From assembly GCA_019426215.1 (NCBI GenBank), contig CM033401.1, positions 17,737,134 through 17,801,133 of the forward strand: DNA of 64,000 nucleotides, in the 5' to 3' direction. The DNA is from Buddleja alternifolia. Taxonomy: Eukaryota; Streptophyta; Magnoliopsida; Lamiales; Scrophulariaceae. Below are positions 1 to 13,315 of this stretch, one piece after another. The notes under the pieces are model-generated. The model was not told the DNA's origin. It saw only the letters and a program-made list of their open reading frames with translations, and searched no databases. Each line of letters begins with the position of its first letter. Position 1 is the stretch's first letter. The position numbers and the translations under genes are program-made.

Positions 1-240
1 TTAAAGGAATCCTAAACTTGTTCGCTATAGAGATGAACAGGGGAGGTATGGGAAAGCGTAGACCTACACAAAGCTGAGCAAGGTAAAAGTAAGTAAAACA
101 TGGAGGTGGGTGATGAGGTCTATCCTCTGCTGAAGTGACCACAATTTTAAAGGCATCTGAGATACCATAATTTTGATGTATGATCTGACCCTGCCTTAGG
201 ATAAACCAAGAAGTAAAAACTTCCCAAAAAGAGTTATTTT
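1..240. other. Unassigned flank left of element Z
   Basis: No ORF, LTR end or RNA gene is recognisable here. It ends where a TGTTAGG LTR start begins at 241. It could be older repeat DNA or the target of Z; the sequence does not decide. Confidence 0.4.
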
Positions 241-2053
241 TGTTAGGTATATGCCCTCAATGCCTATGAGGAATTAGATCGAGTAGGGCCTTGATAAGTT
301 ATTTGTACAAACATTTTATTGTTTCTATTTATAGAACAAAGGTTTTGATTTTGTTCATATAAATCTAATGGCATTTAAATGGATTGAACAAATAAGTCCA
401 CGAGATTCTAAGATAAACTTTCCACCTCTTATGGAAAAGAGGAGGCATTGGAAGAGTCAAGTACTTAATCTGTTAAACCGGGAGTTCGCGAGTTAAGGAA
501 TATTAATTGGACATTAATATTTAACTCGTATGATACCTTCTTTGACAAGACAGTGCCAATCGTACACTGATTAGATAGTGAGAGCTGGTGTTATGAATAT
601 GATTAATGGAATTAACATATTTGAACTCGACTCACATTAATCCAATCACATGGGTATTTATTTTTTGAAAGCCAATGATTGGGATTAAGATTTCGATAGT
701 ATGTGTGAGCTTTAATCAATGATTAGTTTTGGGCTTAATTTATTAAATTTAAATATGCCAATGGTTGGTAATTTATGTTTGATGAAATCGAGCCCAAATT
801 GGTTTTTATTGAATATTAATTTACTAAGCAAAATAATTACTTAATTATTCTTGGAGGAATTTTTAATTAATTAATTTATTTAATTAATAAATTCTCATTA
901 GATGGTTTATTATCATAAATGCCAATAAAATTTGGAATTTTATTGAAGAAATTAATTAACTGGACTAATTAATTATTAACTTAATCGCCAACATAGTTGC
1001 TTTATTTCTCGCGATCATGTATTATATGATGGTGGCATTGTCCATGGGCTTAGGTTGTTTTCTTTTGAATGTATTTCCTTTTATGGGTTGTAAGGGCCGG
1101 TTTTGAGCCCGATTTTTTTCCATTTCTATAATTATGTATAGGTTGTTAAATTAATCTCATGTAATACATAGAAATAGAATAAGCCTTTAAGAGGAGATCA
1201 ATCCAAAAGAAGAGGAGCTTGGAGTCTAAGAAGAATAGCTAAGCTGTTTTTTTCGTGTTATGATGGTCCATTAGCTTAGGCCCTCTAGAAAAAGCCCATG
1301 GATAAATGTGTTGTTATTGCTTTCGATGCATGTTCATTAGTTGTATGAAGCATGTATGTAATCAATATGCGCTATATAAATATGATAATGTGCAAAATGA
1401 GACTTGGATAAATGTTTAGAACATGAATTCTCCCAAACAAAAATTATACTAAGTTAGTAAGGGGCGCTAGGCATCCTTTCCCTCCACTAAACTTCATAGA
1501 ATTAAGATTTAAACTTGGTATATGGCATCTTCCCAGTAAGTGGGGGTCATATATCAAGATTTAATTCTAAAATTTTATTAAGTGCATTAGATGCCTTAAT
1601 CTAGACACATTTCACCCCAAATATCGTTCAAGGGTTGTAAGGTGAAATTCAAATGTTAGATTATGAGGAGTTAGTGGGAATAAACTTAGATAGTCCACAA
1701 AACCTATAAATTGTTAAAGGGTTGCATTTTTAGTGGATTATGGGGAAAAGAAGATTGGATCGTCTATTGGATAGATTGATGCTGGACATCACTTTAATTA
1801 AGTAATGGACCAAATATCGTTAGAGGGTTGCCATCCATTACATTGATTAAAGAACTCAATCCCCACCACGAATTACTTTACAACGATCACTTCCCTTTTT
1901 CACAGTGGGAGTGTGAATCTCGAAAAATATAGTGGGAGCCAAGTTATAAGTCGAAGTCCTTGATTTTAAACATGGTTATAGTTTAGTTACATATGTCTAA
2001 TAAAGTCTGGTTTATTTTCTGCAGTTATTTGATTTATCTCTCTCAAAACAAAA
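241..2053 (+). mobile_element. Element Z: presumed 5' LTR and long leader
   Basis: The segment opens with TGTTAGGTATATGCC, a typical copia LTR start, and leads into the gag-like start at 2054. It has no long ORF. I could not fix the LTR 3' end. A weak candidate is ...AAACA followed by TGGTTATAG near 1974, which would be a damaged initiator-Met primer site. The stretch has direct repeats such as ATATCGTT-AGGGTTG near 1622 and 1812. The boundary between LTR and leader is uncertain. Confidence 0.5.
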
Positions 2054-3657
2054 ATGACTATCAACCCACTTTTCGTTTTACTCGAAAAGAGCATCCTTAC
2101 CGAACCCAACTATGTGGACTAGCTAAGGAACTTGAGAATTGTTCTCAACATGGAGTCATTGGGATACGTGTTGGACACTGACATCCTTGCTCCACCTGCC
2201 AGAACACGTGCCAATGAGGAAGAAATACAAGCTAACGAAAAATGGGTGAAGGACGGCGTTCAAGTGTGTGGTTAACATTCTTGGCTCGATGACAAACGAG
2301 CTTCAGAGGTCCCCATGAGAAGATGACCACTGCGAGGGCTATCTTGGAACACTTGGTCAAGCTCTATGGTGAGCACAGTCGTACTGCTAGATATGAGATA
2401 TCTAAAGAGCTCTTTGGGGACAAAATTAGAGAGGGTGAAAAAGTTGGGGATCATGTCCTCAAGATGATCTTGAGGATCGAAAGATTGGAGGCTCTTGATT
2501 TTACAATGAACCCACAACTTCAAACCGATCTCATTTTGCAGTCTCTTCCTGATTCTTTTTCCCAATTTATCATGAACTTCAATTGTAACGAGATTGAATG
2601 CAACTTAGCTGGGGTAATGAACAAATTAAACACTGTACAATCTCAATTGAAGCCCAAGGGAAAAGAAAATGCACTAGTTATCTCTTCTAAGCCCAAAAGG
2701 GCGAAGAATAAGAAGAAGAAAGCCAAGAAGCAGGGTGGCGAGCTTGGAGCTCAGGGTGGTGTCGATAAGGGAAAAGGGAAAGCTCTTGTGAATCGCAAGC
2801 ATAAGGGGCCACAAAAGACGAATAAATTCCTACACTGCGGTAAGCTAGGCCACTGGAGGAGGAACTATCCAAACATGGGCCCATGCGCACAAGGTATGGA
2901 ACTTTATGTTCACGAAACTTATTGTTCTATGATCGTTTTCTCTACATCATGGATTCTTGATTCTAGAGCTAGTGCTCACATTTGTTGTATGAATCAGGAT
3001 CTGGGGTAAGGAAGGAAGTTGGACAGTGATGAGGTGAAGAAAAGAGTAGGCAGCGGGCAAAGAGTCGGATCTACTGGAATTGGATCTACCTCATTACTTT
3101 TAAATTCTGGACATTTACTATTTCTAGATAATATTTTAGTTTTTCCCAATGGGCTTAAAAACATTGTTTCAATTCCCGTTTTAATTAAACTTGGTTATAT
3201 TTTCCATTTTATTGATGAACATTGCAATATTTTTTATGGTAATAAATTACTAGGCTTTGCTTCTTTAGTAAATGACTTGTATTACCTTAATGTCCAGAAT
3301 GAGTGTTCTGTGAATACTATATAAACGAAACGTAGTAGGCAAGGAATTAACCAAAGATTGATCTGGCATCTTAGACTAGGTCATGCCGGCGACCGCAAGA
3401 TTCACAAAATAGAGAAAGATGGACTAATCGGTCCATTGGTATTGGATCCCTATCCTACTTGTGAATCTTGTCTCAAAAGCAAGATGGCTAGATCCCTCTT
3501 CACAGGGACTTTTGAAAGAGCCTCACAAATCTTAGGTTTAGTTCATACTGATGTTTGTGGGCCATTTGGAAAAATGGCTCGAGGAGGTTTCCTTTACTTC
3601 GTCACATTCACTGATGACCATTCAAGATATGGTCTAGTGTACCTGATGAAGCATAAG
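2054..3657 (+). pseudogene. Element Z gag-protease-integrase, left part, decayed
   Basis: Fragments in changing frames read as a non-SIRE copia polyprotein. The gag N-terminus starts at 2054. A gag core runs 2323-3009, with long helical matrix-like sequence and a Lys-rich stretch. It is followed by a damaged zinc knuckle (HCGKLGHW, in which the last expected Cys is Tyr) and a protease motif reading WILDSRAS where DSG would be expected. A GAG-pre-integrase region with WHLRLGH and CESC follows at 3358, then the start of the integrase core (HTDVCGPF). The ORF breaks exactly at 3657, where element A is inserted, and resumes at 17729. In-frame stops and the lost protease Gly show it is dead. Confidence 0.85.
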
Positions 3658-5151
3658 TGTTAGGAAACTTTTATGTTAGATGTTTGATGTTGACAAGATA
3701 GGATTTTATGTTAGACTCCAAAAAGAATGTAAGTTTATATTTTCATAGAACTTATGTATAAACATTTGAAAGTTTGCAATTTTCTTTAGGCTTGTATTTT
3801 TTATCTTTGTAGACTTTAGACTAAGTATTAGATGCTAATACAGTTCTAGGTAAGTCTATTAGAGATGAAGTTGGAGATCAGCGTCTGAAGTCAAATGAAG
3901 ATAAAGTTTTGTTCTTAGCGTCTGTCAAACGGTAAAGGACCGTTTCAGGTCTTATGAATCAAGCGCTGAAAGTACTACAACGATCAAGGATCAGATTCAC
4001 TTGAAATAAATTCTCAATTATGAAGGACTTAAATGCAATCATTCAACGGACATTTATTTCCAATAGGAAATAAATTCAAACGCATTAAATGACTGATAGG
4101 TGTATTAAATGTGATAAGCTATTATGACTTGTGGACAAGCCACCTTTTGACTAGATTGTTAGATTTCAGAGTTCGAAACCTGCTCCCATCCAATCGAAAC
4201 CAGCAAGATTTCAGGAATGTCAGAGAAAAGGCAGTTTCATGCGCCACGTGAAAGGCACGCAATTACATATGTCCAATGGACAAATTCTAAGAAATTGCCT
4301 ATAATTACCCCATCCCAGAGAACCCTAAACATAGAGATACACATACATATACAAGTAAGTCAAAACTCTGCTGAAATTCTCTCTCTAGAAAAAGCTTAGA
4401 AACTTCATAGCCAAAACTCTTCCAAGATTTTTACATACATTCCAGACAGCCATAGATATCTCAAACATCTTCAAAGAAGAACCATACACTATTATTGAGA
4501 TATCCTAAGTTTTTTGAACTTTTTAAATCAAACAAACCCGTGACCAAAACCCTCAACATCCTCTATCTGTGTGAAGAAGTTGTTGACTCTATAAGCAGTA
4601 TTTCTGAGTGAGAGAAGCTTGTTGGTGAAGATCTTCATTGGTGCTGAAGTCTGTGTGATCAAGGAGCCCAAGATCATCATCCTCTCCTCTATTTTGTAGA
4701 AGCCTCTGTGTTATCCTTCGATTATCAACTTAGTGGAATTCCTCCAAGTGTTCAAGGAGAAGAAGGACGTAGCTGGATTACACCACCCAGTGAACCTTAC
4801 AAATTCTTGTGTTATTTACTATTTTATTATCTTGCTTTACATTACATTATTTATTTTGAAAAAGACAAGGAAATCAACTAAGAGACTATTTGACATAAAC
4901 GAATGCTAAAACTTTAAAAATCATTTCCGCTGTGCTAACCCTGATTAAGCGATCTTAGCGTTACCCTACTTTGGTAAATTGCTAAAATCACTAAGTCTAA
5001 GTTATCTTTACTATAGCGCCTGACCTAGCGCTCAGTTTTCTAAGCATTCGAATCTTTAAAAGTGATACGAAATTTTTGAAGTCGAAAAAGACTTCAAAGT
5101 CTATTCAAACCCTCCCTTATAGACCCTTTCATATGCCACTTGGGACCACTA
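3658..5151 (+). repeat. Element A 5' LTR
   Basis: Starts TGTTAGGAAAC and ends near GGGACCACTA, just before the primer-binding site. The TATA box near 4294 is damaged (CTATAATTA, against CTATAAATA in the 3' LTR). Near the 3' end a GAAGTC/GACTTC stem with an AAAAA-rich loop sits at 5078-5095. Confidence 0.88.
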
Positions 5152-5153
5152 AG

Positions 5154-5165
5154 TGGCATCAGCAC
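5154..5165 (+). promoter_or_regulatory. Element A primer-binding site (initiator-Met type, damaged)
   Basis: TGGCATCAGCAC lies 2 bp after the LTR. It matches the copia initiator-Met primer site TGGTATCAGAGC, seen intact in element B, at 9 of 12 positions. Confidence 0.75.
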
Positions 5166-5267
5166 GGTTGAAGTAGAAAACTAAGCGTTTCCGAGCGTAA
5201 CTGCTTGTTTATATCCATTTTTCTAAATTTAGTCGCTTTTAATTCTCTTTTAAAAAATTCTCATTTT

Positions 5268-7440
5268 ATGGCTTCTAACAAAATGCCTAAACTGGTTTAA
5301 TCAAACTATGATTCCTAAAAACTTAGAGCATTTGCTTATTTATGCTCTTGCGATAATGAAATGTATGATGTGATTACAGATGACCCCATTAAAATCATGA
5401 AAGTCATCACCAGAGCCCCTGGACCAACTGAAGCAACTCCAGATGGTTATGTTGAAAAACCAAAGGTAGAATGGATGCCAGATGATAGAAAAAGAGCAAA
5501 TCTGGATAATGTTGGACAAAGTGCACTCTACTCGGCGTTAGGAGATAATGATGTATTGTTCAACAAGATCAAACAATGTAAGAGTTCAAAGAGATATGGG
5601 ATTAGTTGGCTATCGTATGTGAAGGTTCAACATAAATGAAGGAGAACAAGCTCTCCATAGCCATGCAAAGATTTGAGCATTTTAAGATGCAGAACAATGA
5701 GACGCTAGAACAATTGGACGCAAGATTCACTATGCTCATTACAGAGTTAGCGTCACTGGACAAGGAGTTGACTAACAAGGAAATGGTCAACAAGATATTT
5801 TGAAGTCTTCCAAACAAGTATTTGATTAAGACGGTTGCAATGAGAGAATCACAAACGTTGGAAACTTTAACTCCGGAGCATGTATTTTCAGAGTTGAAGG
5901 CATTTGAGTTTGAACTAGGAGAAGTCAGCGACACAAAGGATTCTACGTCAGCGACTGAATCAGGAGTCCTAATAGCTATGACTAAGAGCAAGAGAAAATC
6001 AGTCAGTGAGGTGAAAGCGGCAGAATCAAATGAGGAAAAGCAAATGGCTTTATTTCTTCAGAAATTTCTAAGATACGAAAAGAAAAACCCTTAGTGGACA
6101 GACCTCATTCCAAACTCCTCCTCATACACCAGTGCTACAGTATCAAGCGCCAGTGTATTCTGCTCCTCAGCCTTCAGCGATAGTTCCATACCAAGTGCCT
6201 CCGTCCCCTACTCAGAATCTTTTCGCGCCAGTAGTTTCCAAGCAATTAACCACTAAACAGAAAATGAAAACTAATTTGTGTTACAATTGCAGGAAACCAG
6301 GGCACTACCAGGTAAATTGCTCTTATCCGAATGTATCTAAGCCCACAAGGCAAGATTATGCGGATAGAAACCAATTCAGGAGCAACCTTCGCCAACAAGG
6401 TTTGCTAGCGGAATCTGAACCATTCTCTGCACCTGAAGAGGACTTGGAATCATCAGATGAAAGCAGTGATGATGAGCCAACAAGCCACTCAGCGTTAATT
6501 TGTCTTATGGCAAGAGATGAAAAAGCGTCTAATGACTCGCTATCTAAGGTAAACAATGAATTATCTCATCCTCTTTCCTATGATGAATTACTTGACAAGG
6601 TAAATGAATATTATAAAAATTGTCAAGATGCCGCTAAGATATATCAAAATCACTTTGATATTATTTCATCACTCACAAATAAAATGACGCTCAAGGCAGA
6701 GTTACAAGTTCAGCAACAATGCATTGAGAAGAATCAATCGCTTGAGAGTGAAATTATCCAATTGAAAAGTGATATTGATATAATAGTCAAGAGAGAAGCT
6801 GAGCTGATCGCTAGACTTGCCAAATCAGGACAACTTGTCTCATCACTATCCAAAGCGTCAAGAAACCTAGATAATGTGACTAAGGTAACCAGACTTTTTG
6901 GTGAAAAGACCGGTTTAGGGTGTGACAAAATTGGTCAACAATCAAAAGTGTCCAAGGTTACGGCAGCCAACAAGGGAATAGGTGTATTCTTTATTGAGAA
7001 GAGTTCAAACAGTCAAACGCTGAATGAACCTAAGGACAATGGTAAGAGGCCAAATGAGAAGGTCAATACTAACTCAGGCAATTAGGAGAAGACAAAAGTG
7101 AATGACTCACAGAAGAAGGTTCATCCAAATGCTCAAAAGGCTAAGGATAAACCATCTACAAGTGAATCAAATGCTAAGCGTCAATCGCCAAAAGCGACTC
7201 CTAAGCCAGTGCCGAGGAAATACCAGCGTCAGTATCCTCAAAGATCTAGATCATATTATTAATACTATGATAAATATGATTATGATTATGACTATGATGA
7301 TTATTATTACAACCGAGGGTATTACTATACACCTAAACAGCACACACAACACAATACGAAACCCAAGAAGGCCAATCTTCCCGTAATGAACTAAAGTAAC
7401 TAACATTAGATGACCCAAGTCAAAATGAGTACCTAAGAAG
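5268..7440 (+). pseudogene. Element A gag, decayed
   Basis: The start ATG at 5268 matches the gag start of B at 19915 but meets a stop after ten codons. Recognisable parts are an N-terminal region ending LFNKIKQCK (5361-5639), a UBN2-like capsid region (5642-6094) with a stop near 5802, and the C-terminal half (6132-7085). That half has one CCHC knuckle, CYNCRKPGHYQVNC, then an acidic Ser/Asp/Glu tract and a coiled-coil-like Gln/Glu-rich segment. The Tyr/Asp-rich tail near 7255-7340 lies in another frame. It would have formed the virus-like particle. Confidence 0.88.
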
Positions 7441-7457
7441 AATTAGAACTGCCCTTT

Positions 7458-10400
7458 AAATGTGGGTACCTAAATTCAACACCGATACTTCAGTTTGGTA
7501 AATTGATAGTGGGTCATCAAGGCACATGATTGGCTTCAAAGATCTTTTGATCAACTATCGTACTACCAACGGTTCTCAAGTCATATTCGGTGATAACTCC
7601 AAAAGTAAAACCAAAGGTATAGGTATCATGCATAGGGGGAACATCATGATTAGTGATGTATATTATGTTGAGGGTCTTAAGCATAATTTGTTAAGCATTA
7701 GTCAATTTTGTGATAAAGGTTTTGAAGTCAAATTCTCAAGCGACTGTTGCTATGTTAACGATGTTAAGACTAAGTCTACTAAATTAAGAGGAAAAAGAAC
7801 AAACAATGTGTATTTAGTGGATTGGGATTCTACAATTGATAACAACCCCACTTGCTTTGTTGCTCAGAGTCAAAATGAATTGGGTTGGTTATGGCATAGA
7901 AAAATGAATCACCTCAACTTTAAGGCAATCTCTTAGTTAATATCGCTAAATCTAGTAGAGGAATTACCTAAAGGTTCGTTTCAGAAAAATTGCTTACGTG
8001 ATGCATGTCAAATGGGTAAACAGGTTAAATCATCTTTAGAAAAGAAACCATGTTTATCTACCTCTAGAATTCTTGAACTATTGCATCTAGATTTGTTTGG
8101 TCCTATTCAAATCATGAGCGTTAGTGGTAAAAAGTATTCACTAGTAATAGTTGATGATTTCTCTCGCTATACATAGGTAGAATTTCTAGCAACCAAAGAT
8201 TAAACTAGTGTCAAGCTCAGAATGCTAATTCATCAATTACAAATTTCGAAAGATCTAAAGGTGATAAGAATTCGAAGTGATAGAGGAACTGAATTTACTA
8301 ACCAATTTGTTGAGAAGTTTTGTACATATTTTGGAATACTTCATGAGTATTCTGCCCCTCGAACACCTCAACAGAATGGAGTTGCGGAGCGACTGAATAG
8401 AACGCTTAAAGAAGCCGCTAAGACAATGTTAGCAGAGTCTAAGCTGCCTCAAAGGTTTTTGGTCGAAGCTATCAATACCGCTTGCTGCACTCAGAACCGG
8501 TGTATGATCAACAAGCAACATGAGAAAACTCCATATGAGTTGTGGAAGGGACGTAAGCCTAACGTTTCATATTTTCATGTATTTGGTTCTAAATGTTTTA
8601 TTCATAATAATGGATCCCACAGTCTACGAACATTTGATTCTAAAGTGGATGAGGGAGTCTTTCCAGGCTATGCCAAAAATGAAAAGAGTTTCCACATCCT
8701 AAATAAGATCAAAACAAAGGTTGAAGAATCCATTCACGTTGTGTTTGATGATGCTAACCAAGAACCGAGTAAGGTCAATCCTGATGTTGTATGAATTGAA
8801 GATCTTGCTCAACAAGTGTCGCAAATCAATCTTGGTGATGATAGTGATGAAGATGACGACAGTGAGATCTTTGTGCCTAATCCTAAGGTTACTCGTGATA
8901 TTACAAATGGTGATGCTGTAAGAATTGCTGATGATCTTGAAGACAATAATCATCAAGAGCAAATTGGAACTGTGAATGATGTAGCGACTGCGCAAGAGAC
9001 AAATGAGGGTCAAGCGATTGATTATCAAGAGTCTCTCAACTTGCTCCAACCATATCGTAAATAGCTTAAAGATCATCCACCAGAGCTAGTCATTGGAGAT
9101 ATTGAAGCACCTGTTAGAACAAGTTCCGCAACCATAACTGAGGCCATGTTCGCAAGTTTTCTATCTCAAATGGAACCAAAGAAAGTGGATGAAGCGCTCA
9201 ATGATTCAAGTTGGGTAGAAGTAATGCAAGAACAGCTTGACAAATTTGAGAGAAGTAAGGTTTGGACGCTAGCACCAAGACCAACTCACAGGAGTTATTG
9301 GGACTAGATCGGTAATCAGGAACAAGATGGATAAAGATGGCATTGTTATAAGAAACAAAGCCAGGTTAGTCACTCAGGGTTATTGTTAAGAAGAGGGTAT
9401 TGATTTTGATGAGACGTATGCCCCAGTAGCCGGTCTTGAAGCGACTAGGATGTTCCTAGCGTTTGTCGCATTCAACAAGTTCATAGTTTACCAAATGGAC
9501 GTGAAGAGTGCATTCCTGAATGGTAAACTCCAGGAAGAATTTTATGTGGAGTAATCACCAGGATTCATCAACAACCATGGGAAAAGTATGGTTTACAAAT
9601 TGGATAAGACACTTTATGGCCTTAAACAAGCACCAAGAGCATGGTATGACACTCTCTCTATATTCCTTATAGGTAAAGGCTTTTCACAAGGCATCGTTGA
9701 TACAACGTTATTTAAAATTACCCATAATGAAGATATTCTCTTAGTTCGAATCTATGTTGATGATATTATATTTGGTTCTACTAACAAGCGATTGTGTGAG
9801 AAATTTTCGAAAACGATGGAAGATCAATTTAAAATGAGCATGGCGGGTGAATTAACTTTCTTCTTAGGATTACAAGTTAAATAACTCCCTAATGGAATAT
9901 TTATTAACTAAGATAAATATACACGTGATAGGATTAAGAAATTTGGTACGGAAAATGCATCATCTTCAAAAATTCCAATGAGCCAAACGCTTAAGTTAGA
10001 TAAAGATGAAAGTGGGAAGAAAATTGATATCACTAACTATAGAGGTATCATTGGATCACTTCTTTATCTTACCGCTAGTACACCCGATATTATATTTTCG
10101 GTATGCATGTGTGCACGCTTTTAACCTGATCCTAGAGAATCACACTTAAATGTTGCCAAGAGAATCCTTAAATATCTAAAAGGCACATAAAATGTGGGTG
10201 TATGGTATCCAAGGGACTCTCCTTTTGAACTAATTAATTATTCAGACGCAGATTTTGTAGGATGCAAAATAGATAGAAAAAGCACTAGTGGTACATGTCA
10301 ATTTCTAGGTGATAGACTAATTTCGTGGGATAGTAAGAAACAACAATTCATAGCGACTTCTACCGCTAAAGCAGAGTATGTAGCTGCTGGGAGCTGTTGT

Positions 10401-10700
10401 GCACAAATCTTTTGGATGAGGCAACAACTTAGAGATTATGGAACAATCTTAGGTCCTACCCCAATCCATTGTGATAACCAAAGTGCTTTAGCTATGACCC
10501 AAAATCCAGTCCTTCATTCTAGAATTAAACACTTTGGCATTCGCTACCATTTCTTGCGTGACCATGTTCCAAAGAAAGATATCTCCATGCACTTCATTGG
10601 CACTGACAAACAATTGGCAGATATCTTCACCATAGTGCTCAACGAACAACGGTTTCTCACTTTGAGAAGTGAATTAAGTATGATTGATTTAAACGCTTAA
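7458..10700 (+). pseudogene. Element A pol (PR-INT-RT-RNaseH), decayed
   Basis: Protease comes first (IDSGSSRHM near 7502). The GAG-pre-integrase zinc region follows (WHRKMNH near 7895, DACQMGK near 8003). The integrase core keeps RSDRGTEF and GVAERLNR (8280-8400). The RT keeps the YVDDI box at about 9755-9770, and RNase H (10194-10700) keeps YSDADF and HCDNQSA. Stops and frame changes fall in every domain (for example near 7936, 8176, 9554 and 9884), so no active protein is possible. Confidence 0.9.
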
Positions 10701-11543
10701 ATCATAAAGAATCATATTTCATAGGCATAAAATTTAGGGGGAATCCACTTTAATTTCTTTTATGTTTAAAAGAGTCTTTCAAAATTTAAATGAGTTAACA
10801 ATTTTAGGGGGAACTTTAAAATTGTACTTACTCCAATCTATGAGCGACTGTGATAAAAAATGACTTTGAAAATTTTATGCGTTGATCACTAACGCTTATC
10901 TTTTATGTATGACAAAATCAATTGCTAACAAAATTAAGAATGTCTTTTATAGATCAAAGCAATTGACCTTTTAGCAAAAAGACTTCAGCGTTAAAAGATT
11001 CCCACTATAACGCTAAGTATCTTTCTCTAAAAATAATGCATAGTTTTCATGACTAAAAAGGTAGCATGTGGATAAGTCCAAAAGATGAGATTTGATAACT
11101 GCCCACACGTGCCCATCAAATCAAACTGAAGATTAATGATTCCTATCTAAAAACTCTACACCTGTCTGAGTACGTGTTAGTGTACTATCCGGCGCGTGTA
11201 CTTCACGCTGAAATTTCAAAATTATTCAAACATTTTTGAAAAAGTAACTGCAGAATTCAAACTTTTATAATTCACGACTGTTACCCTATTTTACCGCACT
11301 TTTTGACATCCATCTTTATGAGTAAACAACTCAAATTTATTTTTTTTTATTTTTAAAATTCATTTCCGTATACGTGTCAATCATCTAATAGTTGAGGAGT
11401 TACTTTTTGCCTCCTATTTAAACCCTTTGCAATCTTTACAGTAAAATTTTATCACTTCCAAATACTCCTACTGTAAAAGTTCTTATCTCTAAGGCAAAAA
11501 GACTCTCTTTTCTCTCCTCAACCGAAGCTTTTTCAGTTCATCA
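10701..11543 (+). other. Element A spacer between pol and 3' ORF, with polypurine motifs
   Basis: No ORF. Just after the pol stop there are two polypurine motifs, AATTTAGGGGGAATCC (about 10731-10745) and ATTTTAGGGGGAAC (10801-10813). They resemble the true polypurine tract before the 3' LTR and recur at the same place in B and C. The rest is AT-rich leader of the 3' ORF. Confidence 0.65.
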
Positions 11544-12465
11544 ATGGCATCTAAATCTTCAAAATCTGCTATCGGAAAATCTTTCAAAACCCAGAAAGCA
11601 GTCACTGTTAATGCCGGATTTCTCGTTAACTGGGACTACCTTCATGACAACCAGAACTTCCCTCTGAGTACTGTTCTTCCCTTGGTCTAAGAGTTTGGTT
11701 TGCGCGACATGATAACTTTCCATTCAAACATTTATGAGGAAAAAACCCTCTTTTTCTTCAAGAAAGCAAAGATCTCCGACGCTGGAAACTCCATTTCCTG
11801 CATCTTTCCCTTTGCTCGTGAGACCTTTGTTCTCACTCCTCAATTCCTATCTTCTTTACTCCATCTGCCAAACGATGGTGGCAAAGTTGAGAATGTTACT
11901 CTCGGTGATGCTACCAAAGTCTGAGCTTTGATCAAGAAAGAAGACATTGAAGCTGCCTACGAACCTACCTTCAAAAAGAATGATATGAAGGGTGAATATA
12001 TCATTCTGGCGGACATATGCTCAAAGATGATCGAATGCAGGAAGGGGAGCTTCGATAAAATCTCCAATATTCAATACAAAATGATGGTAGAAATCTTGAC
12101 CAAGTTGAAAATAAATTGGTCGCTTTACGTCTTTAATCGCTTCAAAGCAGCAATAGCTAAGTCAGTAAATCCCAATCCTTATGGGATTGTACTTTCGTCA
12201 ACACTGCTGGAAAGAAAGTCCCAGCGCTTAAGTTCTATGGGAAGAAGATGATCAGCAAGCTGCCCAAACTAAGACGACGTGGTGGTGCAGCAGTTCCCAA
12301 CGAATAGTGTGAGCGACTCCTTGCGGAAGGAATTGTTCGAAGTGCTGATGAAGAACAAGCGACTTCGTCTTCATCATCCTCATCGGAAGAAGAAGTCGTC
12401 ATCAAACGACCTAAATGAAAGATCGCTATTAAGGTCATTAAGCCAGCCAAGCCAGCAAAGAAACA

Positions 12466-12700
12466 AAGGAATATTTTTCTTTTTTTTTAGAGTTATGAGA
12501 GTTGTGTATTCTTCTTTTTTGTTCTAAGTCAAAGAGTCCTTATATACCTCATGACTTATTGAACAAGTCAAAACAAAAGAGCCCTAATATGTGGCCTCTC
12601 AAAGACGCCACTTTGAGGCCTCATAGGCGTCCAATTGGACTCCTTATTTAGCCCCGGGATTTGTTTTGTTTAATTAATTTCTTATTTCAATTAATAGAAA
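12466..12700. other. Unresolved AT-rich insert of about 230 bp in the A 3' ORF
   Basis: A Lys/Pro-rich coding stretch stops near 12465 and seems to resume as Lys/Ser/Pro-rich code near 12700. Between them lies AT-rich DNA with stops in all frames. I found no convincing terminal repeats or target duplication, so it may be a small insertion or simply diverged sequence. Confidence 0.3.
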
Positions 12701-12970
12701 AAGAAGTCTTCCTCTCCTTCTCCCAAATCACCCTCCCCCCCTCCAGTGTTTGTCTTCTCTCTCGAAGATGATGAAGAAGAAGAAGTACCGCTATCCCGCA
12801 AGCGTACTCCTTTATATCCACTCCAGCTGCATCAACAAGACCTCCAACCGAGCCAGCGCTTGAAGAACCAGTGAGTGTTCCTCCTCCTTCTTCGGATGCT
12901 GTTCCTAAATCTACATCAGAGCCTGCAGTTGTTCCTGGAGCTCTCTCAACAGATCTTGGTGATTATCAGG

Positions 12971-13049
12971 GTAAGTACTTGTTTTAGACAATGTATTTTA
13001 TCCTCTCCTATGTTTCTCTTTTAACAATAGGATAAAATCACTCTTTCAG
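12971..13049 (+). other. Predicted intron 1 in the A 3' ORF (79 nt)
   Basis: Donor CAGG|GTAAGT, acceptor CTCTTTCAG|C, pyrimidine-rich 3' end and a branch-like TTTAACAAT. Removal joins two coding stretches in frame (phase 1). Retention shifts the frame because 79 is not a multiple of three. Confidence 0.6.
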
Positions 13050-13235
13050 CGTTTAGCGAATATAGAATCTAGCATACTCTGAATATATTAGACGGATTCA
13101 AAATTCCTATTCAAGCTGTTCCCCTCACTTCTTTCCTCGATTTAGATCCTGAAGAAGTGGTCCCGGAGTCTGGGGAAACTATGCCAATAGTTGAAACAAA
13201 TCAAGTGACTGCGTCAGTCGATGATAGTCCTCAAG

Positions 13236-13315
13236 GTAAGCGTTGTAGTATTTTATTTGTGATTTCAACTTAGTAGAAAATTTTCTTACTTTTCTCAAAC
13301 GCTTGTCTGTATCAG
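13236..13315 (+). other. Predicted intron 2 in the A 3' ORF (80 nt)
   Basis: Donor CAAG|GTAAGC, acceptor TGTATCAG|CT, branch-like TCTTACTT about 30 nt upstream of the acceptor. Also phase 1. Splicing joins ...DDSPQ to AQKAPDAD in one frame. Confidence 0.62.
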
